The notes: a model not told the origin generated them from the letters alone. Shown: positions 16,522 to 27,101, counted from the stretch's first letter. The stretch: DNA of 64,000 nucleotides from Phaeovibrio sulfidiphilus (GCF_014861485.1 NZ_JACZHT010000001.1:372001-436000), one strand, 5' to 3'. Numbers and translations are program-made.

Positions 16522-17832
16522 TCAGTCCCGTGCCGGACGGACACGGCCAATGGGATCGATGGAGACCTTCCGCCCCCGCCCATCCAGAATTAAAGGCAAA
16601 AGACCGGTAACGCCCGGTCGATACAGTTTCTTTTCATCCCCTGAAGCGTCGTCATGACGCTTCAGAACAACCCGCCCACTATCCCAGACGCTGGTCACGA
16701 TCCAGACTCCCCTGCGCTCCCCGTCCAGGTACTCGAAGGCCTCGCCCTGGCACAGGGACAGGACGAACCGGGCGCCGTCGTCCCGCTCCCGGCGAACCAC
16801 GCTTTCGCGCCGGGCCAGGCGCTGGCGGGCCGTCAGAAGGCTGACCACCTCGAACGTGCCCTTGCCATCCGGTTGCTGGTACAGGGCGATGTGATGGTTG
16901 TTCCCCAGCGCCACAAAGCCTGTGGCCGTCTCCATCATCACCGAGGGCTGCCTCACATCAATCACGCGCACCTTCCGGATCTCCGGACCGTTTTCCGAAA
17001 CCCGGGGGAAGGTCGCGAACGCCTTTTTGGGCTTGCCCCCATTGGCGGCGATATGACTGGCAACAATCTCTCTGACGCGCTCATCGCGAATGCGGTTGTC
17101 ACGGTTTTCTTTCAACTCGTTGTCCGTCAGACCCGCGACGGACTTCCGGCCGACCACGCGCCGGTAGAGAACGCCTTTCTTTATCACGTCCTCCCCGGTG
17201 TCGCCGTACACGGTTTCCTTATGCAGGGGGCCGGACAGCTTGCGCCCGGTCACCTTGTGGGAGACCACCAGAGACCTCAGACGCGACGCCGCGTCCTCGC
17301 GGATCGAGGGCCATGGCCTGGGAATGACCGGCTCGCGGACCCCGGACTCGGGAGTGTCGCGGGCGGCCCAGTACGTGCCCAGCGCCTGGGTCGCCCGCCG
17401 GTCCAGGCAGGCCACCACAAGAGCGTCCACCGCATGGTGGCGGTGGTCGTCCCGGTTCTTCTGCCCGTCGTCGGACAGGAGGTCGTTCAGCTCCCACAGG
17501 CGGCGCATGAGGGCCGTCATCTGGCCGCGAACCGTCTCCACCGGCCCCTCTCCCGTGGCTCCCGTGTCCGGCCAGAGACGCCGCAGGGAGGCGGCCGCCG
17601 AGCGGGCTGCCCAGCCGGTGTCCGTCAGCTGCCGGTTCACAAAGTCCTCGGGGATCGAGTCCGCCCGGAAGCGCTTGAGCTTTTCGGCCGGGAATGAACG
17701 CTCGTCCGCCCAGCCGGAGATCCGGGTGATTATGGCCTCCCACCGCTCGCGGTCGTGCCCGAAGGCCTCGCGCGGTGTGCGCTTGCCCTTCTCCCTGTTC
17801 ACAATCGCGCAGCAGAGGGTCTTGTTGGCCAT
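16522..17832 (-). CDS. Cas9 C-terminal open frame (part of HNH, RuvC-III, PAM-interacting region)
   Basis: Downstream of the amber codon the frame stays open; the first ATG is at 17832, inside the HNH domain and after its catalytic His, so this ATG is unlikely to be a functional start. The stretch 18012-17833 holds the missing HNH front half, including CPYTGRKIEF and EIEHIWPRS. RuvC-III lies near 17424-17440, followed by a wedge and PAM-interacting region. Its intact reading frame argues that the interruption is recent or artefactual. Confidence 0.6.
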   Translation of the reverse strand: MANKTLCCAIVNREKGKRTPREAFGHDRERWEAIITRISGWADERSFPAEKLKRFRADSIPEDFVNRQLTDTGWAARSAAASLRRLWPDTGATGEGPVETVRGQMTALMRRLWELNDLLSDDGQKNRDDHRHHAVDALVVACLDRRATQALGTYWAARDTPESGVREPVIPRPWPSIREDAASRLRSLVVSHKVTGRKLSGPLHKETVYGDTGEDVIKKGVLYRRVVGRKSVAGLTDNELKENRDNRIRDERVREIVASHIAANGGKPKKAFATFPRVSENGPEIRKVRVIDVRQPSVMMETATGFVALGNNHHIALYQQPDGKGTFEVVSLLTARQRLARRESVVRRERDDGARFVLSLCQGEAFEYLDGERRGVWIVTSVWDSGRVVLKRHDDASGDEKKLYRPGVTGLLPLILDGRGRKVSIDPIGRVRPARD

Positions 17833-18012
17833 GCTGTCATCCAGGGATTCGGAGCGGGGCCAGATGTGCTCGATCTCGTAGCGGCCGGTGTGAAACAGAT
17901 CCTCGAACTCAATCTTTCTGCCCGTGTAGGGGCAGTGCTCCGCGGTTTCCTTCCAGAGAAGCCACTTGTCGATGTCCCGGCCCGAGGGCTCGGGCAGCCC
18001 TGCCTCCAGAAG

Positions 18013-18015
18013 CTA
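18013..18015 (-). other. in-frame amber codon in cas9
   Basis: Plus-strand CTA (minus-strand TAG), between codons for DQARK and LLEAGLPEPSGRD. One substitution from AAG, CAG, GAG, TCG or a Tyr codon would produce it. Confidence 0.9.
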
Positions 18016-19836
18016 CTTGCGGGCCTGATCGCGCTTCTTCCGATTGTCTTCCATGCGCGTTTGGGCCTCGGCCCGCTGTTTCGCCGAGCGGGCCACCTCC
18101 CGGGTGACCTCGATGCGGATGGTGTCGGGGCGGCCGTACGCGGCAATCAGGTTGTTCACCACCTTGCGCAGCTCGTTTTGAACCCGCACCACCGTGGGAT
18201 TGCGCAGCTTTGACAGGCGGGCCTGCTCGTCGGGGTGGGCCGGACTGGGCAGACGGCCTGAACAGTCGTCTGTCGGCTTCTCCGGCTCCGGAAAAGTCTC
18301 GGTGCGCCACGCGTCCCACTCGGGACCGCTCAGAAGCGCGCCGAACTTCACGCCCTGCTCCAGGTGGGGCAGAAAGGCCTCGAGCGCCCGGGGGGAGAAA
18401 GGCTCCCAGCCCGAGGGCAGCGTCAGCTCCCTGATCTTCGCGGCCTGCTCGTGCGTGATGCCAAAATCCCGGACGAAGCTGTCCGCGGCCTCGGCCCGCC
18501 GTCTCTCCCGCTCCCGGGCCGGGAGGATCACGACCCGCTGCTGCCGGATCGGATCACCGTGCGGGGTCTGGCGCTCCCTGGGAATCCGTTCGTAATCCGC
18601 GCCCCAGAGCCGGGCGTGCAGGGCATCACGAAGGGCCTGCTTGTGCGGATGATCGGCCCACTCGTCACCGAAAACGGCGGCCAGCTTCTGCTCCACCGCA
18701 TTGCCCTGGAGCTCCTTCTTCCCTCCGTCCTCCAAATTGAAGCGCAGCTTTTTCTGGGCTCCCTTCTCGCCCCGGGCGGCATAAAGCGGGGCCAGGGCAT
18801 TGCGCACGCCAGCCCAGGTCATGGAAACCCGGGTTTGCAAAACGGCCAGGATGGCGGCCCGCTCCTCCTCGTCCAGGGGCCGGGCGTTGCCTCCCACCAG
18901 AGCCAGATCGTTCAGCTTCTCGAGCATGCGCTTTTGCGCGGACAGCCAGGTGCCCTTTGGACACGTCTCCTCCCCCGGCCAGAGCCGGCAGGTGCCCAAC
19001 GTCGAGAGTCGCCAGAACACGGGGCGCTGGAAGAAGATGATCTCCCGGAGGCTGTCGCGCAGGGCCTCGTCCGCCAGCCGGGGGTGGTGGACGCTCTGCG
19101 CGGCCCAGAGCCGGTCGAACTCCGCCTCCACGTCCTCGCGCAGGGCCCGAACACCCCGAAGCCGCTCGTTGTAGCGGGGGGCGGGGCGACCGGACGACGC
19201 TTTCCAGTACGGCACGTTTTGCTGGTGCAGCAAGCTGCCCAGTGTGGTGTTCTCGTCCTGCAACCGTTTGTGAAGGGCCTCGGCCTGAGCCTTCATGGCC
19301 TTCTCGTCGTCATCACCCCCCGCCGCGGCCGCAGCTTTTGGCGTCCTGGATTTCTTTTTCGACCCGGGCTCCGGGGCGGCTCCGGCGACGCTGTCCTCGC
19401 CGGTCTCGTCCTCCTCCAGGTCGCGGCCCTTGAAGTGCCGCCGCTTGGCCAGGTGATACAGGGCCCGCCCCAGCTGGTAGGGCTCCAGTGCCTCCGTCAG
19501 CCCCCGGTGGCGGTACGCATACGGGCAGATCCCCTCCCGCTCGTCCACCCTCATGACCCGGTCCCACTCGGGCGTGCCGTACGCGGGCAGAAGACCGGCC
19601 TCGTGAAGCGCCTCTGCAAGAGCCCGGCGACGAAGCCTGCGGCGACGCACCTGGCGGCGCGTCATGCGTTTGGCCCGGCGCTCCTGGTTCAGGGGCTGGT
19701 TTTTCTTGCCCCGCCCCTCGGGGAAAACCCGCACCCCGAGGCCCTCAAGCTCCACCGGCCGGCCCTGCGCATCACTCCGGACCACAGCCCAGCCGATCGA
19801 TGTGGTTCCCACGTCCAGCCCATAAATCAGCCCCAT
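18013..19836 (-). CDS. Cas9 N-terminal part (RuvC-I, bridge helix, REC, RuvC-II)
   Basis: The 607-residue product that would be made if the amber codon is read as stop. It has RuvC-I at residues 3-18, an arginine-rich bridge helix (RMTRRQVRRRRLRRRALAEA) near 58-77, a recognition lobe to about residue 540 containing a low-complexity Ala/Lys/Ser insertion around 150-170, and RuvC-II at 573-581. It could in principle bind guide RNA but should not cleave. The start at 19836 has only a weak GGTGGAG close to the ATG; it is supported by the conserved RuvC-I position. Confidence 0.8.
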   Translation of the reverse strand: MGLIYGLDVGTTSIGWAVVRSDAQGRPVELEGLGVRVFPEGRGKKNQPLNQERRAKRMTRRQVRRRRLRRRALAEALHEAGLLPAYGTPEWDRVMRVDEREGICPYAYRHRGLTEALEPYQLGRALYHLAKRRHFKGRDLEEDETGEDSVAGAAPEPGSKKKSRTPKAAAAAGGDDDEKAMKAQAEALHKRLQDENTTLGSLLHQQNVPYWKASSGRPAPRYNERLRGVRALREDVEAEFDRLWAAQSVHHPRLADEALRDSLREIIFFQRPVFWRLSTLGTCRLWPGEETCPKGTWLSAQKRMLEKLNDLALVGGNARPLDEEERAAILAVLQTRVSMTWAGVRNALAPLYAARGEKGAQKKLRFNLEDGGKKELQGNAVEQKLAAVFGDEWADHPHKQALRDALHARLWGADYERIPRERQTPHGDPIRQQRVVILPARERERRRAEAADSFVRDFGITHEQAAKIRELTLPSGWEPFSPRALEAFLPHLEQGVKFGALLSGPEWDAWRTETFPEPEKPTDDCSGRLPSPAHPDEQARLSKLRNPTVVRVQNELRKVVNNLIAAYGRPDTIRIEVTREVARSAKQRAEAQTRMEDNRKKRDQARK

Positions 19837-19856
19837 GCTCCACCCCGTGTTTTCAT

Positions 19857-19884
19857 TTGCGATTTCCAGACGAGGTAGTAAACT
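19857..19884 (+). promoter_or_regulatory. tracrRNA promoter
   Basis: TTGCGA (19857-19862), 16 bases and TAAACT (19879-19884) place the transcription start near 19891, exactly at the first base of the anti-repeat. Confidence 0.65.
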
Positions 19885-19890
19885 ACATTT

Positions 19891-20016
19891 GTATCAGATG
19901 GAGAAGCGGCCGTTTGTCGCAAGCAAATTGGTCCTTCGCGAGGGCTCGGCATCCCAGGACCGCCTGCCGGACATTACAAAAACACCCCCCGCCAAACCGG
20001 CAGGGGGTGTTTTTTC
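19891..20016 (+). ncRNA. tracrRNA, divergent from cas9
   Basis: About 126 bases. The first 17 (GTATCAGATGGAGAAGC) are the exact reverse complement of the repeat 3' portion; after a 10-base bulge, CGCAAGC (7 bases) pairs with GCTTGCG in the repeat, giving the usual bulged guide duplex. Next comes a stem-loop closed by GGTCCT and AGGACC (19930-19960), then a Rho-independent terminator. This is the expected tracrRNA architecture for type II-C, encoded just upstream of and divergent from cas9. Promoter, anti-repeat and terminator are all in register, so the RNA side of the system looks functional even though cas9 is interrupted. Confidence 0.9.
19978..20016 (+). terminator. tracrRNA terminator
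   Basis: AACACCCCC and GGGGGTGTT form the outer stem around GCC/GGC, followed by a run of six T. Confidence 0.9.
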
Positions 20017-20079
20017 TTGGGCCTCGAACTCACGTGTACGGGAGCGGAGGCAAGAACCCAGCGCCCCCCGGTACCCCGA

Positions 20080-20118
20080 GCGCCGGCCGCCCGTCCCCCG
20101 CAGACCGGCTGCCCGAGG
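20080..20118 (+). repeat. 39-bp dispersed direct repeat, copy B
   Basis: Partner of 15821-15859 in the same orientation. The two copies bracket the CRISPR-cas9-tracrRNA segment, 4.26 kb apart. Confidence 0.65.
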
Positions 20119-20126
20119 CAACCCGC

Positions 20127-20162
20127 AAAAAGGGCCCGGAAGACCCCGAAGAGCGCTGGCCC
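20127..20162 (-). terminator. probable terminator of the TonB receptor gene
   Basis: Minus-strand GGGCC and GGCCC arms around a 21-base loop are followed by TTTTT, about 50 bases after the stop codon. The stem is short, so confidence is moderate. Confidence 0.45.
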
Positions 20163-20213
20163 CGACACCACACTGCGTCGCGGGAACCACGCCCTCCGGA
20201 ATCCCTCCCGAAA

Positions 20214-22271
20214 TTACCAGCGGAAACTGACCTGGAGGCCAAGCTCCCGCGGCGCACCGAGCTGGGCTCCGACACCCTCGAACGCAACGGTGCGGTACTT
20301 CTTGTCCAGAAGGTTCCGGGCGTAAACACCGGCCTCGATTCCGTACCCCGTGTCCCACATGAGACTGGCGTCGAGCGTCATGTAGCTTCCCTGACGCAGA
20401 CTGTTGCTCTCGTTGAAGTGGAAGGGGCCGTTCTGGCGAACCGCCACCCGGGAGCGAAGCTGGTCCTCCGGTCCATAAAGCCCGTCCCAGGCCACCAGGA
20501 GACTGTAGCGCGGGGCGTACGCAACCCGTTTGCCATCATACTGTCCGCTGGTGAAACGGGCATCGTTGTACATGCCCCCGACGGACAGCACATGGCGCTG
20601 GAAGAGGGCCGATTTCCACGTGGCCTCCACGCCGGTGCTGCGGGCGTTGCCCATGTTGGCCAGGTACTGCTGCCCGGCCGTTCCGGTGTAGCCCTGGACA
20701 TCCCGGCTGAAAATCCCGTAGCCGGTCACCTCGGCCGAGTGACGCCAGTCCGGAGCATGCCACTTCCAGCCCACCTCGATATTGGTGGCGGTCTCGGACT
20801 TGTAGGCGGTGGCGTCCCGCACCGAGACCCCTTCCTTGTTGAAGCCGCCGGGCTTGAACCCCTGCCCGAGCCCCACCCAGACCCGGTTCAGGTCATTGGG
20901 CAGCCAGGCCAGGGCCACACGCGGCGTAACCGAAAAGAAGCTGTCGTGGTTTGAATAATAGTGCTCGTCCGATCCGTCGACGAGGATCATCTCGGACTGG
21001 GCATTTTCCAGAGAAGCGCGCGCACCGGCGCTGACCTCCCACTGCGGATGGAAGCGCCAGGCCCCGTCGACAAAGACCGCGTAGTTGTAGACGTCGTTGT
21101 TCGACATCTTTCCGCCCATGCCCCACGTGCCGGCGGATTTGTTCTCATGTTCAAAGCGCAGCTTCTGGAACGACATCCCCATCAGCGCCGAGACATCGCC
21201 GTTGTCGTAGTTGGCCCGCAGCTCGGAATAGACGCTGCTCTGGGAGTCCACGGTGTCCGTGCCGTCCCAGAAAAGGCGGTCCAGGTCCATGACCTGGTAC
21301 GAGGCAATGCCCTTGAGGCTCCACTCGCCGGAGAGCTCGTAGTCCGCGTCCCAGGAAATATCCTTCAGAACGCGCCTCAGGCTCGGCTCGTCGGTTGCGC
21401 CCACATCGCTCCAGACGACCTTCGAGCGGGACAGCGGGGAGAAGGGAACAAAGTATTCCTCGTGGGAACGATAGCGCTCGATCCCCGCACGGACCTTTGT
21501 TTCCAGGGGCCGGGTGGGGGACCGATAGTGAAGTGACGCCCATCCCCCGGTGGTGTCCGAGGTATCCACGTCCTTTTTACCCCGCTCCGGATTGTCGAGG
21601 GAGCCGAAGTAGCGCTCGTCCATGGCCATGGCCTGGACCGCCCAGCCGCTCTCGTGATAGCCCGAACTCGCCCCCAGATGGGCCCGCGTGCCACGCCCGT
21701 AGTAGTCTCCGCCACCCCACACGCCGGGCTGCTCCCCGGGCCCCCGGGTGACCATGCTCAGAACACCCCCCAGAGTACCGCGTCCGTAGATCACGCCCTG
21801 CGGCCCCTTGAGAAGCTCCACCCGATCGATCCCCAGGAGAGACTGGGCATAGCTTTGCGAAAGCTGGGGCACACCGTCGACATACAGACCGACACCCGGA
21901 GAGAAAAAGTCCGCGCTGGACTGACCCCGGATGGTCATGTTGTTGTAGATCCGCGCGCTGCGATTCATGTTGGACAGCTCGGGAAAGACGCTGCCCAGAT
22001 CCTCGGTCCGGGTCACCACCGCGGCCTGAAGCTCGTCGGCCGTGCGAACCGACACGTTTCCGATCACATCGAAGCTGTTCTGGTCACGCTTGGTGGCGGT
22101 CACCTCGACCGGAGCAAGATGCAGAGCCGTCGCGCTCTCCCGATCTGTCGAGGCGCCCGAAATCCCCGGTTCCCCGGATGGGTCGGCCACTCCGGACGAG
22201 GGCTGCGCAAGGGCAGGCGCGGCCGTTCCAAGGGCAACGGCAGACGCCGTGGCAAGCCAGAACCGTCTCAT
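20214..22271 (-). CDS. TonB-dependent outer-membrane receptor (siderophore type)
   Basis: A 685-residue receptor. The signal peptide (MRRFWLATASAVALGTAAPALA) is followed by a TonB box (PVEVTATKR), a plug domain (TIRGQSSADF, RVELLKGPQGVIYGRG) and a 22-strand barrel ending in the aromatic FRW. A longer ORF starts at 22703, but ATG 22271 has GGAAGAAAG just upstream and puts the signal peptide at the N-terminus. It should import an iron-siderophore, heme or similar ligand through the outer membrane. It is divergent from an RhtX/FptX-like permease, with a Fur-box-like site between, so the two probably act in one uptake path. The ligand is unknown. Confidence 0.93.
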   Translation of the reverse strand: MRRFWLATASAVALGTAAPALAQPSSGVADPSGEPGISGASTDRESATALHLAPVEVTATKRDQNSFDVIGNVSVRTADELQAAVVTRTEDLGSVFPELSNMNRSARIYNNMTIRGQSSADFFSPGVGLYVDGVPQLSQSYAQSLLGIDRVELLKGPQGVIYGRGTLGGVLSMVTRGPGEQPGVWGGGDYYGRGTRAHLGASSGYHESGWAVQAMAMDERYFGSLDNPERGKKDVDTSDTTGGWASLHYRSPTRPLETKVRAGIERYRSHEEYFVPFSPLSRSKVVWSDVGATDEPSLRRVLKDISWDADYELSGEWSLKGIASYQVMDLDRLFWDGTDTVDSQSSVYSELRANYDNGDVSALMGMSFQKLRFEHENKSAGTWGMGGKMSNNDVYNYAVFVDGAWRFHPQWEVSAGARASLENAQSEMILVDGSDEHYYSNHDSFFSVTPRVALAWLPNDLNRVWVGLGQGFKPGGFNKEGVSVRDATAYKSETATNIEVGWKWHAPDWRHSAEVTGYGIFSRDVQGYTGTAGQQYLANMGNARSTGVEATWKSALFQRHVLSVGGMYNDARFTSGQYDGKRVAYAPRYSLLVAWDGLYGPEDQLRSRVAVRQNGPFHFNESNSLRQGSYMTLDASLMWDTGYGIEAGVYARNLLDKKYRTVAFEGVGAQLGAPRELGLQVSFRW

Positions 22272-22474
22272 CTTTCTTCCTTCCCCCTTTTTTGACGCCC
22301 GGGTGTGCCGTTCAGGGAGCACCACCGCGAAACGCCCCGTTTTCAGTCTTACGGTGCACGTCACATGCCTCTGGTGTCGAAAACCCGCACGGAACGCACC
22401 CTTCCTGTTTGACGAAACGCGAACAGAAAACGCGCAAGGTTCCCCCTGCGTGACCGCCCGCGCCGATTGCGACT

Positions 22475-22491
22475 GATAGTCAATGTCTATC
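22475..22491. promoter_or_regulatory. inverted repeat upstream of the TonB receptor
   Basis: GATAG, seven bases, CTATC. It resembles a diverged Fur-type half-site pair and lies near TTGACT (minus strand, 22500-22505), a possible -35 of the receptor promoter. Confidence 0.35.
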
Positions 22492-22520
22492 GTTGAGAAA
22501 AAGTCAACCGGAAAAACCGC

Positions 22521-22549
22521 TTGCCTGCCAAGATAGTGATACGCATTAT
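22521..22549 (+). promoter_or_regulatory. promoter of the siderophore permease
   Basis: TTGCCT, 17 bases, CATTAT. The Fur-box-like sequence at 22532-22550 covers the spacer and -10. Confidence 0.45.
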
Positions 22550-22550
22550 C
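22532..22550. promoter_or_regulatory. Fur-box-like operator
   Basis: GATAGTGATACGCATTATC matches the 19-base Fur consensus GATAATGATAATCATTATC at 16 positions. Its place in the divergent region implies iron-dependent repression of uptake. Confidence 0.65.
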
Positions 22551-22614
22551 ACTCAATCTTCGACGTAAAACGCTCCGGGCAACACCCGGGTAACGCGAGG
22601 GGCGGACACCACCC

Positions 22615-23928
22615 ATGCGACACGATACGGTCCCGCAGACCGGACAGGCACAGGGCACACCCACAGCGTCCCTGGCACGCCTGGTTCCGGCGATTGGGAG
22701 CATCTACATCGCCCAGACCCTGGTCTCGATGATTGCCATGCAATCCGTGCCGGCGCTTTTGCGCGACGCCGGAGTGCCTCTGGAAATGATCGGTTTCAGC
22801 GCCCTGTTCATGGCCCCCTGGGTTCTGAAAGTCCTGTGGGCCCCACGCATCGAGCGCTGGCGCCTGCCTCCCCACCGGACCCGCCGTTTTTCCAAACGGA
22901 TCATCCTGTCCGGACAAGCTCTCCTGGCCCTGGTGTTCGCGGGGACGGGCCTGATGGTCGGGAACGCCACACTCGAGACCCTTGCTGTGGGGCCGCTCTT
23001 CGCCGCACTGGTTCTCGCCGCGTTTCTGGCCGCCAGCGTGGACATCGCCTGCGACGGTATGGCCGTGGATCATCTGGATGCCCGGTCCCGCCAGTGGGGG
23101 AACCTGGCCCAGGTGGGCGGTGGCTATGTGGGCTTTCTTTTGGGAACCAGCGTCTTCCTGATTGTCTGCGCCCACTTCGGACCGGGAACGGCTCTGGTGT
23201 GCTCGGCCTGCTTTATCGCGGCCCTGGGGCTTCCGCTCCTCGGTTTTTCCGAAAGCCCTCGGGAGCCGGGGTCGGCTGCGCACCATCCCGGGCTTCGCCA
23301 CGCCCTGTCCCGGCGGGAGATCCGCCAGGGGCTGCTCGCCCTTGTCCTTCTGGAGGCCGGATTGCGCACGGCCACTGGCCTGATCGGGCCGCTGCTGGTG
23401 GACCGGGGGGCGGACCTGGAGTTCATCGGCTGGCTGTTCGGCGGCTTTACGGTGGGCTGCGGCCTGGCCGGAGCCGTTCTTGGCGCCGTCCTTGTCCGTC
23501 ATCTGGGGGCCTGGCGGGCGGTGGTTCTCGCCTATGGCTTCCAGGCCGTAATCCTGGCAAGCCTCGCTCTCGCGCTTGATGCCCCGCTGGGTCTGCTGGC
23601 GACCCTGATCGGGCTGAAGTTCTCGCTGATGGCGGCGGGCCTGGTCTCCCTCTACAGCGCCCTTATGGGGCTGACCAGCCCCCGCCAGGCCGGAGTGGAC
23701 TTCACTGTCTTCCAGAGCGCCGATGCTCTGGTTGCCCTTCTGGGAGGGCTCCTGGGAGGCTGGCTGGCGGGACGCTGGGGCTATGGCGCCAGCTTTGTCA
23801 CGGCCGCCGGCTGCGCCGCAGTCGCGACACTGATCGTGGCCTGCCGGACCCCCGGAACGGACACCCCCAGCGCGACGACAGAGCCCGGAAGCGGTCTGTC
23901 CGCTGACACGTCGGGTGCGCCCTCATGA
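22615..23928 (+). CDS. MFS permease, RhtX/FptX (AmpG-like) siderophore transporter
   Basis: A 437-residue inner-membrane protein with about twelve hydrophobic segments and the AmpG/RhtX type of N-terminus (IYIAQTLVSMIAMQSVPALL, then FSALFMAPWVLKVLWAP). RhtX and FptX carry intact ferric siderophores (rhizobactin, pyochelin) into the cytoplasm by themselves. Divergence from a TonB receptor across a Fur-box-like site supports siderophore uptake over the alternative of muropeptide (AmpG) transport. The first 22 residues and last 30 are polar and likely disordered. A short ORF overlaps its stop codon as ATGA. Confidence 0.85.
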   Translation: MRHDTVPQTGQAQGTPTASLARLVPAIGSIYIAQTLVSMIAMQSVPALLRDAGVPLEMIGFSALFMAPWVLKVLWAPRIERWRLPPHRTRRFSKRIILSGQALLALVFAGTGLMVGNATLETLAVGPLFAALVLAAFLAASVDIACDGMAVDHLDARSRQWGNLAQVGGGYVGFLLGTSVFLIVCAHFGPGTALVCSACFIAALGLPLLGFSESPREPGSAAHHPGLRHALSRREIRQGLLALVLLEAGLRTATGLIGPLLVDRGADLEFIGWLFGGFTVGCGLAGAVLGAVLVRHLGAWRAVVLAYGFQAVILASLALALDAPLGLLATLIGLKFSLMAAGLVSLYSALMGLTSPRQAGVDFTVFQSADALVALLGGLLGGWLAGRWGYGASFVTAAGCAAVATLIVACRTPGTDTPSATTEPGSGLSADTSGAPS

Positions 23929-24233
23929 CGCACTCCGCCGCAGCCCGCGGCATCACCCCGTCCGGGGAATCCGATTACGATATTCCCCCGGCCGACCTGC
24001 AAAACGCCCCGGACCGGGGAGACGGATCCACCCCGGGGCTCGGTCCGGCGCCCCCTCAGGGCAGCGCCTTTCGGTCCCGGGGACGGGATCCTGGGTGTGG
24101 GCCCGGAAAGCGGGACCGGCGTGACACCCGTCGCAGAGGCCCGCGCCCCGGGGCCCGGGGCCGTGCCGTCGAGCCGCCGGCCTCCCTGCGCGTCGGACAG
24201 GCGGCCTGGCGGCGTCGTGCGGTGCGGGTCTAG
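23925..24233 (+). CDS. possible small protein coupled to the permease gene
   Basis: A 102-codon ORF whose ATG overlaps the permease TGA (ATGA), typical of translational coupling. The product begins MTHSAAARGITPSGESDYDI, becomes Pro/Gly/Arg-rich and has no recognisable domain. Composition like that of random GC-rich frames makes it doubtful; the overlap is the main support. Confidence 0.3.
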   Translation: MTHSAAARGITPSGESDYDIPPADLQNAPDRGDGSTPGLGPAPPQGSAFRSRGRDPGCGPGKRDRRDTRRRGPRPGARGRAVEPPASLRVGQAAWRRRAVRV

Positions 24234-24520
24234 CGGCCCGCCAGAGCCCGGGCGTCCTCCGAGAACTTGTTGGGCTCGAACTCGATGATCTCGACCTCGG
24301 CCACGCTGTTTTTCACGTAGGGGTCCTGGGCCACGATGGCCTCGAGGGCCTCCCGGCTTTCGGCGCGGGCCAGGATGATCCCGCCCACAGGCGGCGTGCG
24401 GCGGCCGGACAGCAGGAAAACGCCCGCCTCGTACTGGCGGTCCAGCCATTCAAAATGAGCCGGACGAACCCGATCGACCTCGTCCAGAGACGCGATGTAA
24501 CGCAGGGAAATAATGAACAC
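24230..24520 (-). CDS. YciI-like protein
   Basis: A 96-residue YCII-domain protein (ferredoxin-like fold). The conserved His of the family is seen in RPAHFEWLDRQYEAG, with SGRRTPPVGGIILA and PYVKNSVAEVEIIEF completing the core. Many YciI proteins are of unknown function; some act as small dehydrochlorinase- or dehydratase-like enzymes. The GTG at 24520 is preferred since AGGAGG lies nine bases upstream. It follows proB by 40 bases on the same strand and may be cotranscribed, though no link to proline synthesis is known to me. Its stop overlaps the end of the plus-strand small ORF. Confidence 0.85.
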   Translation of the reverse strand: MFIISLRYIASLDEVDRVRPAHFEWLDRQYEAGVFLLSGRRTPPVGGIILARAESREALEAIVAQDPYVKNSVAEVEIIEFEPNKFSEDARALAGR

Positions 24521-24560
24521 GGGCAGGATCCTCCTGAAATGCCGCACGGCGACGTTGGGT

Positions 24561-27101
<2,541 letters not shown>

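Larger units (their letters stand above)
16522..19836 (-). pseudogene. cas9: cas9 (type II-C) interrupted by an in-frame amber codon
   Basis: Read through, this frame encodes 1104 codons, the normal size of a type II-C Cas9. The only defect is TAG at codon 608 (18013-18015); both sides are in the same frame with no other stop. All nuclease residues are present: RuvC-I Asp8 (YGLDVGTTSIGWAVV), RuvC-II Glu576 (IRIEVTREV), HNH His657 and Asn680 (EIEHIWPRS), and RuvC-III His801 and Asp804 (HHAVDALVV). The HNH Asp of most homologues is Glu656 here. The stop falls in the linker between RuvC-II and HNH, so a protein ending there lacks HNH, RuvC-III and PAM-interacting parts. A sequencing error, stop suppression or genuine inactivation are all possible. 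No cas1, cas2 or cas4 is adjacent. Confidence 0.9.

Noticed and set aside
17653-17832. ATG 17832 as a genuine start of a split Cas9 C-terminal protein
   Set aside because: It lies inside the HNH domain after the catalytic His, has no clear ribosome binding site and would give a broken domain.
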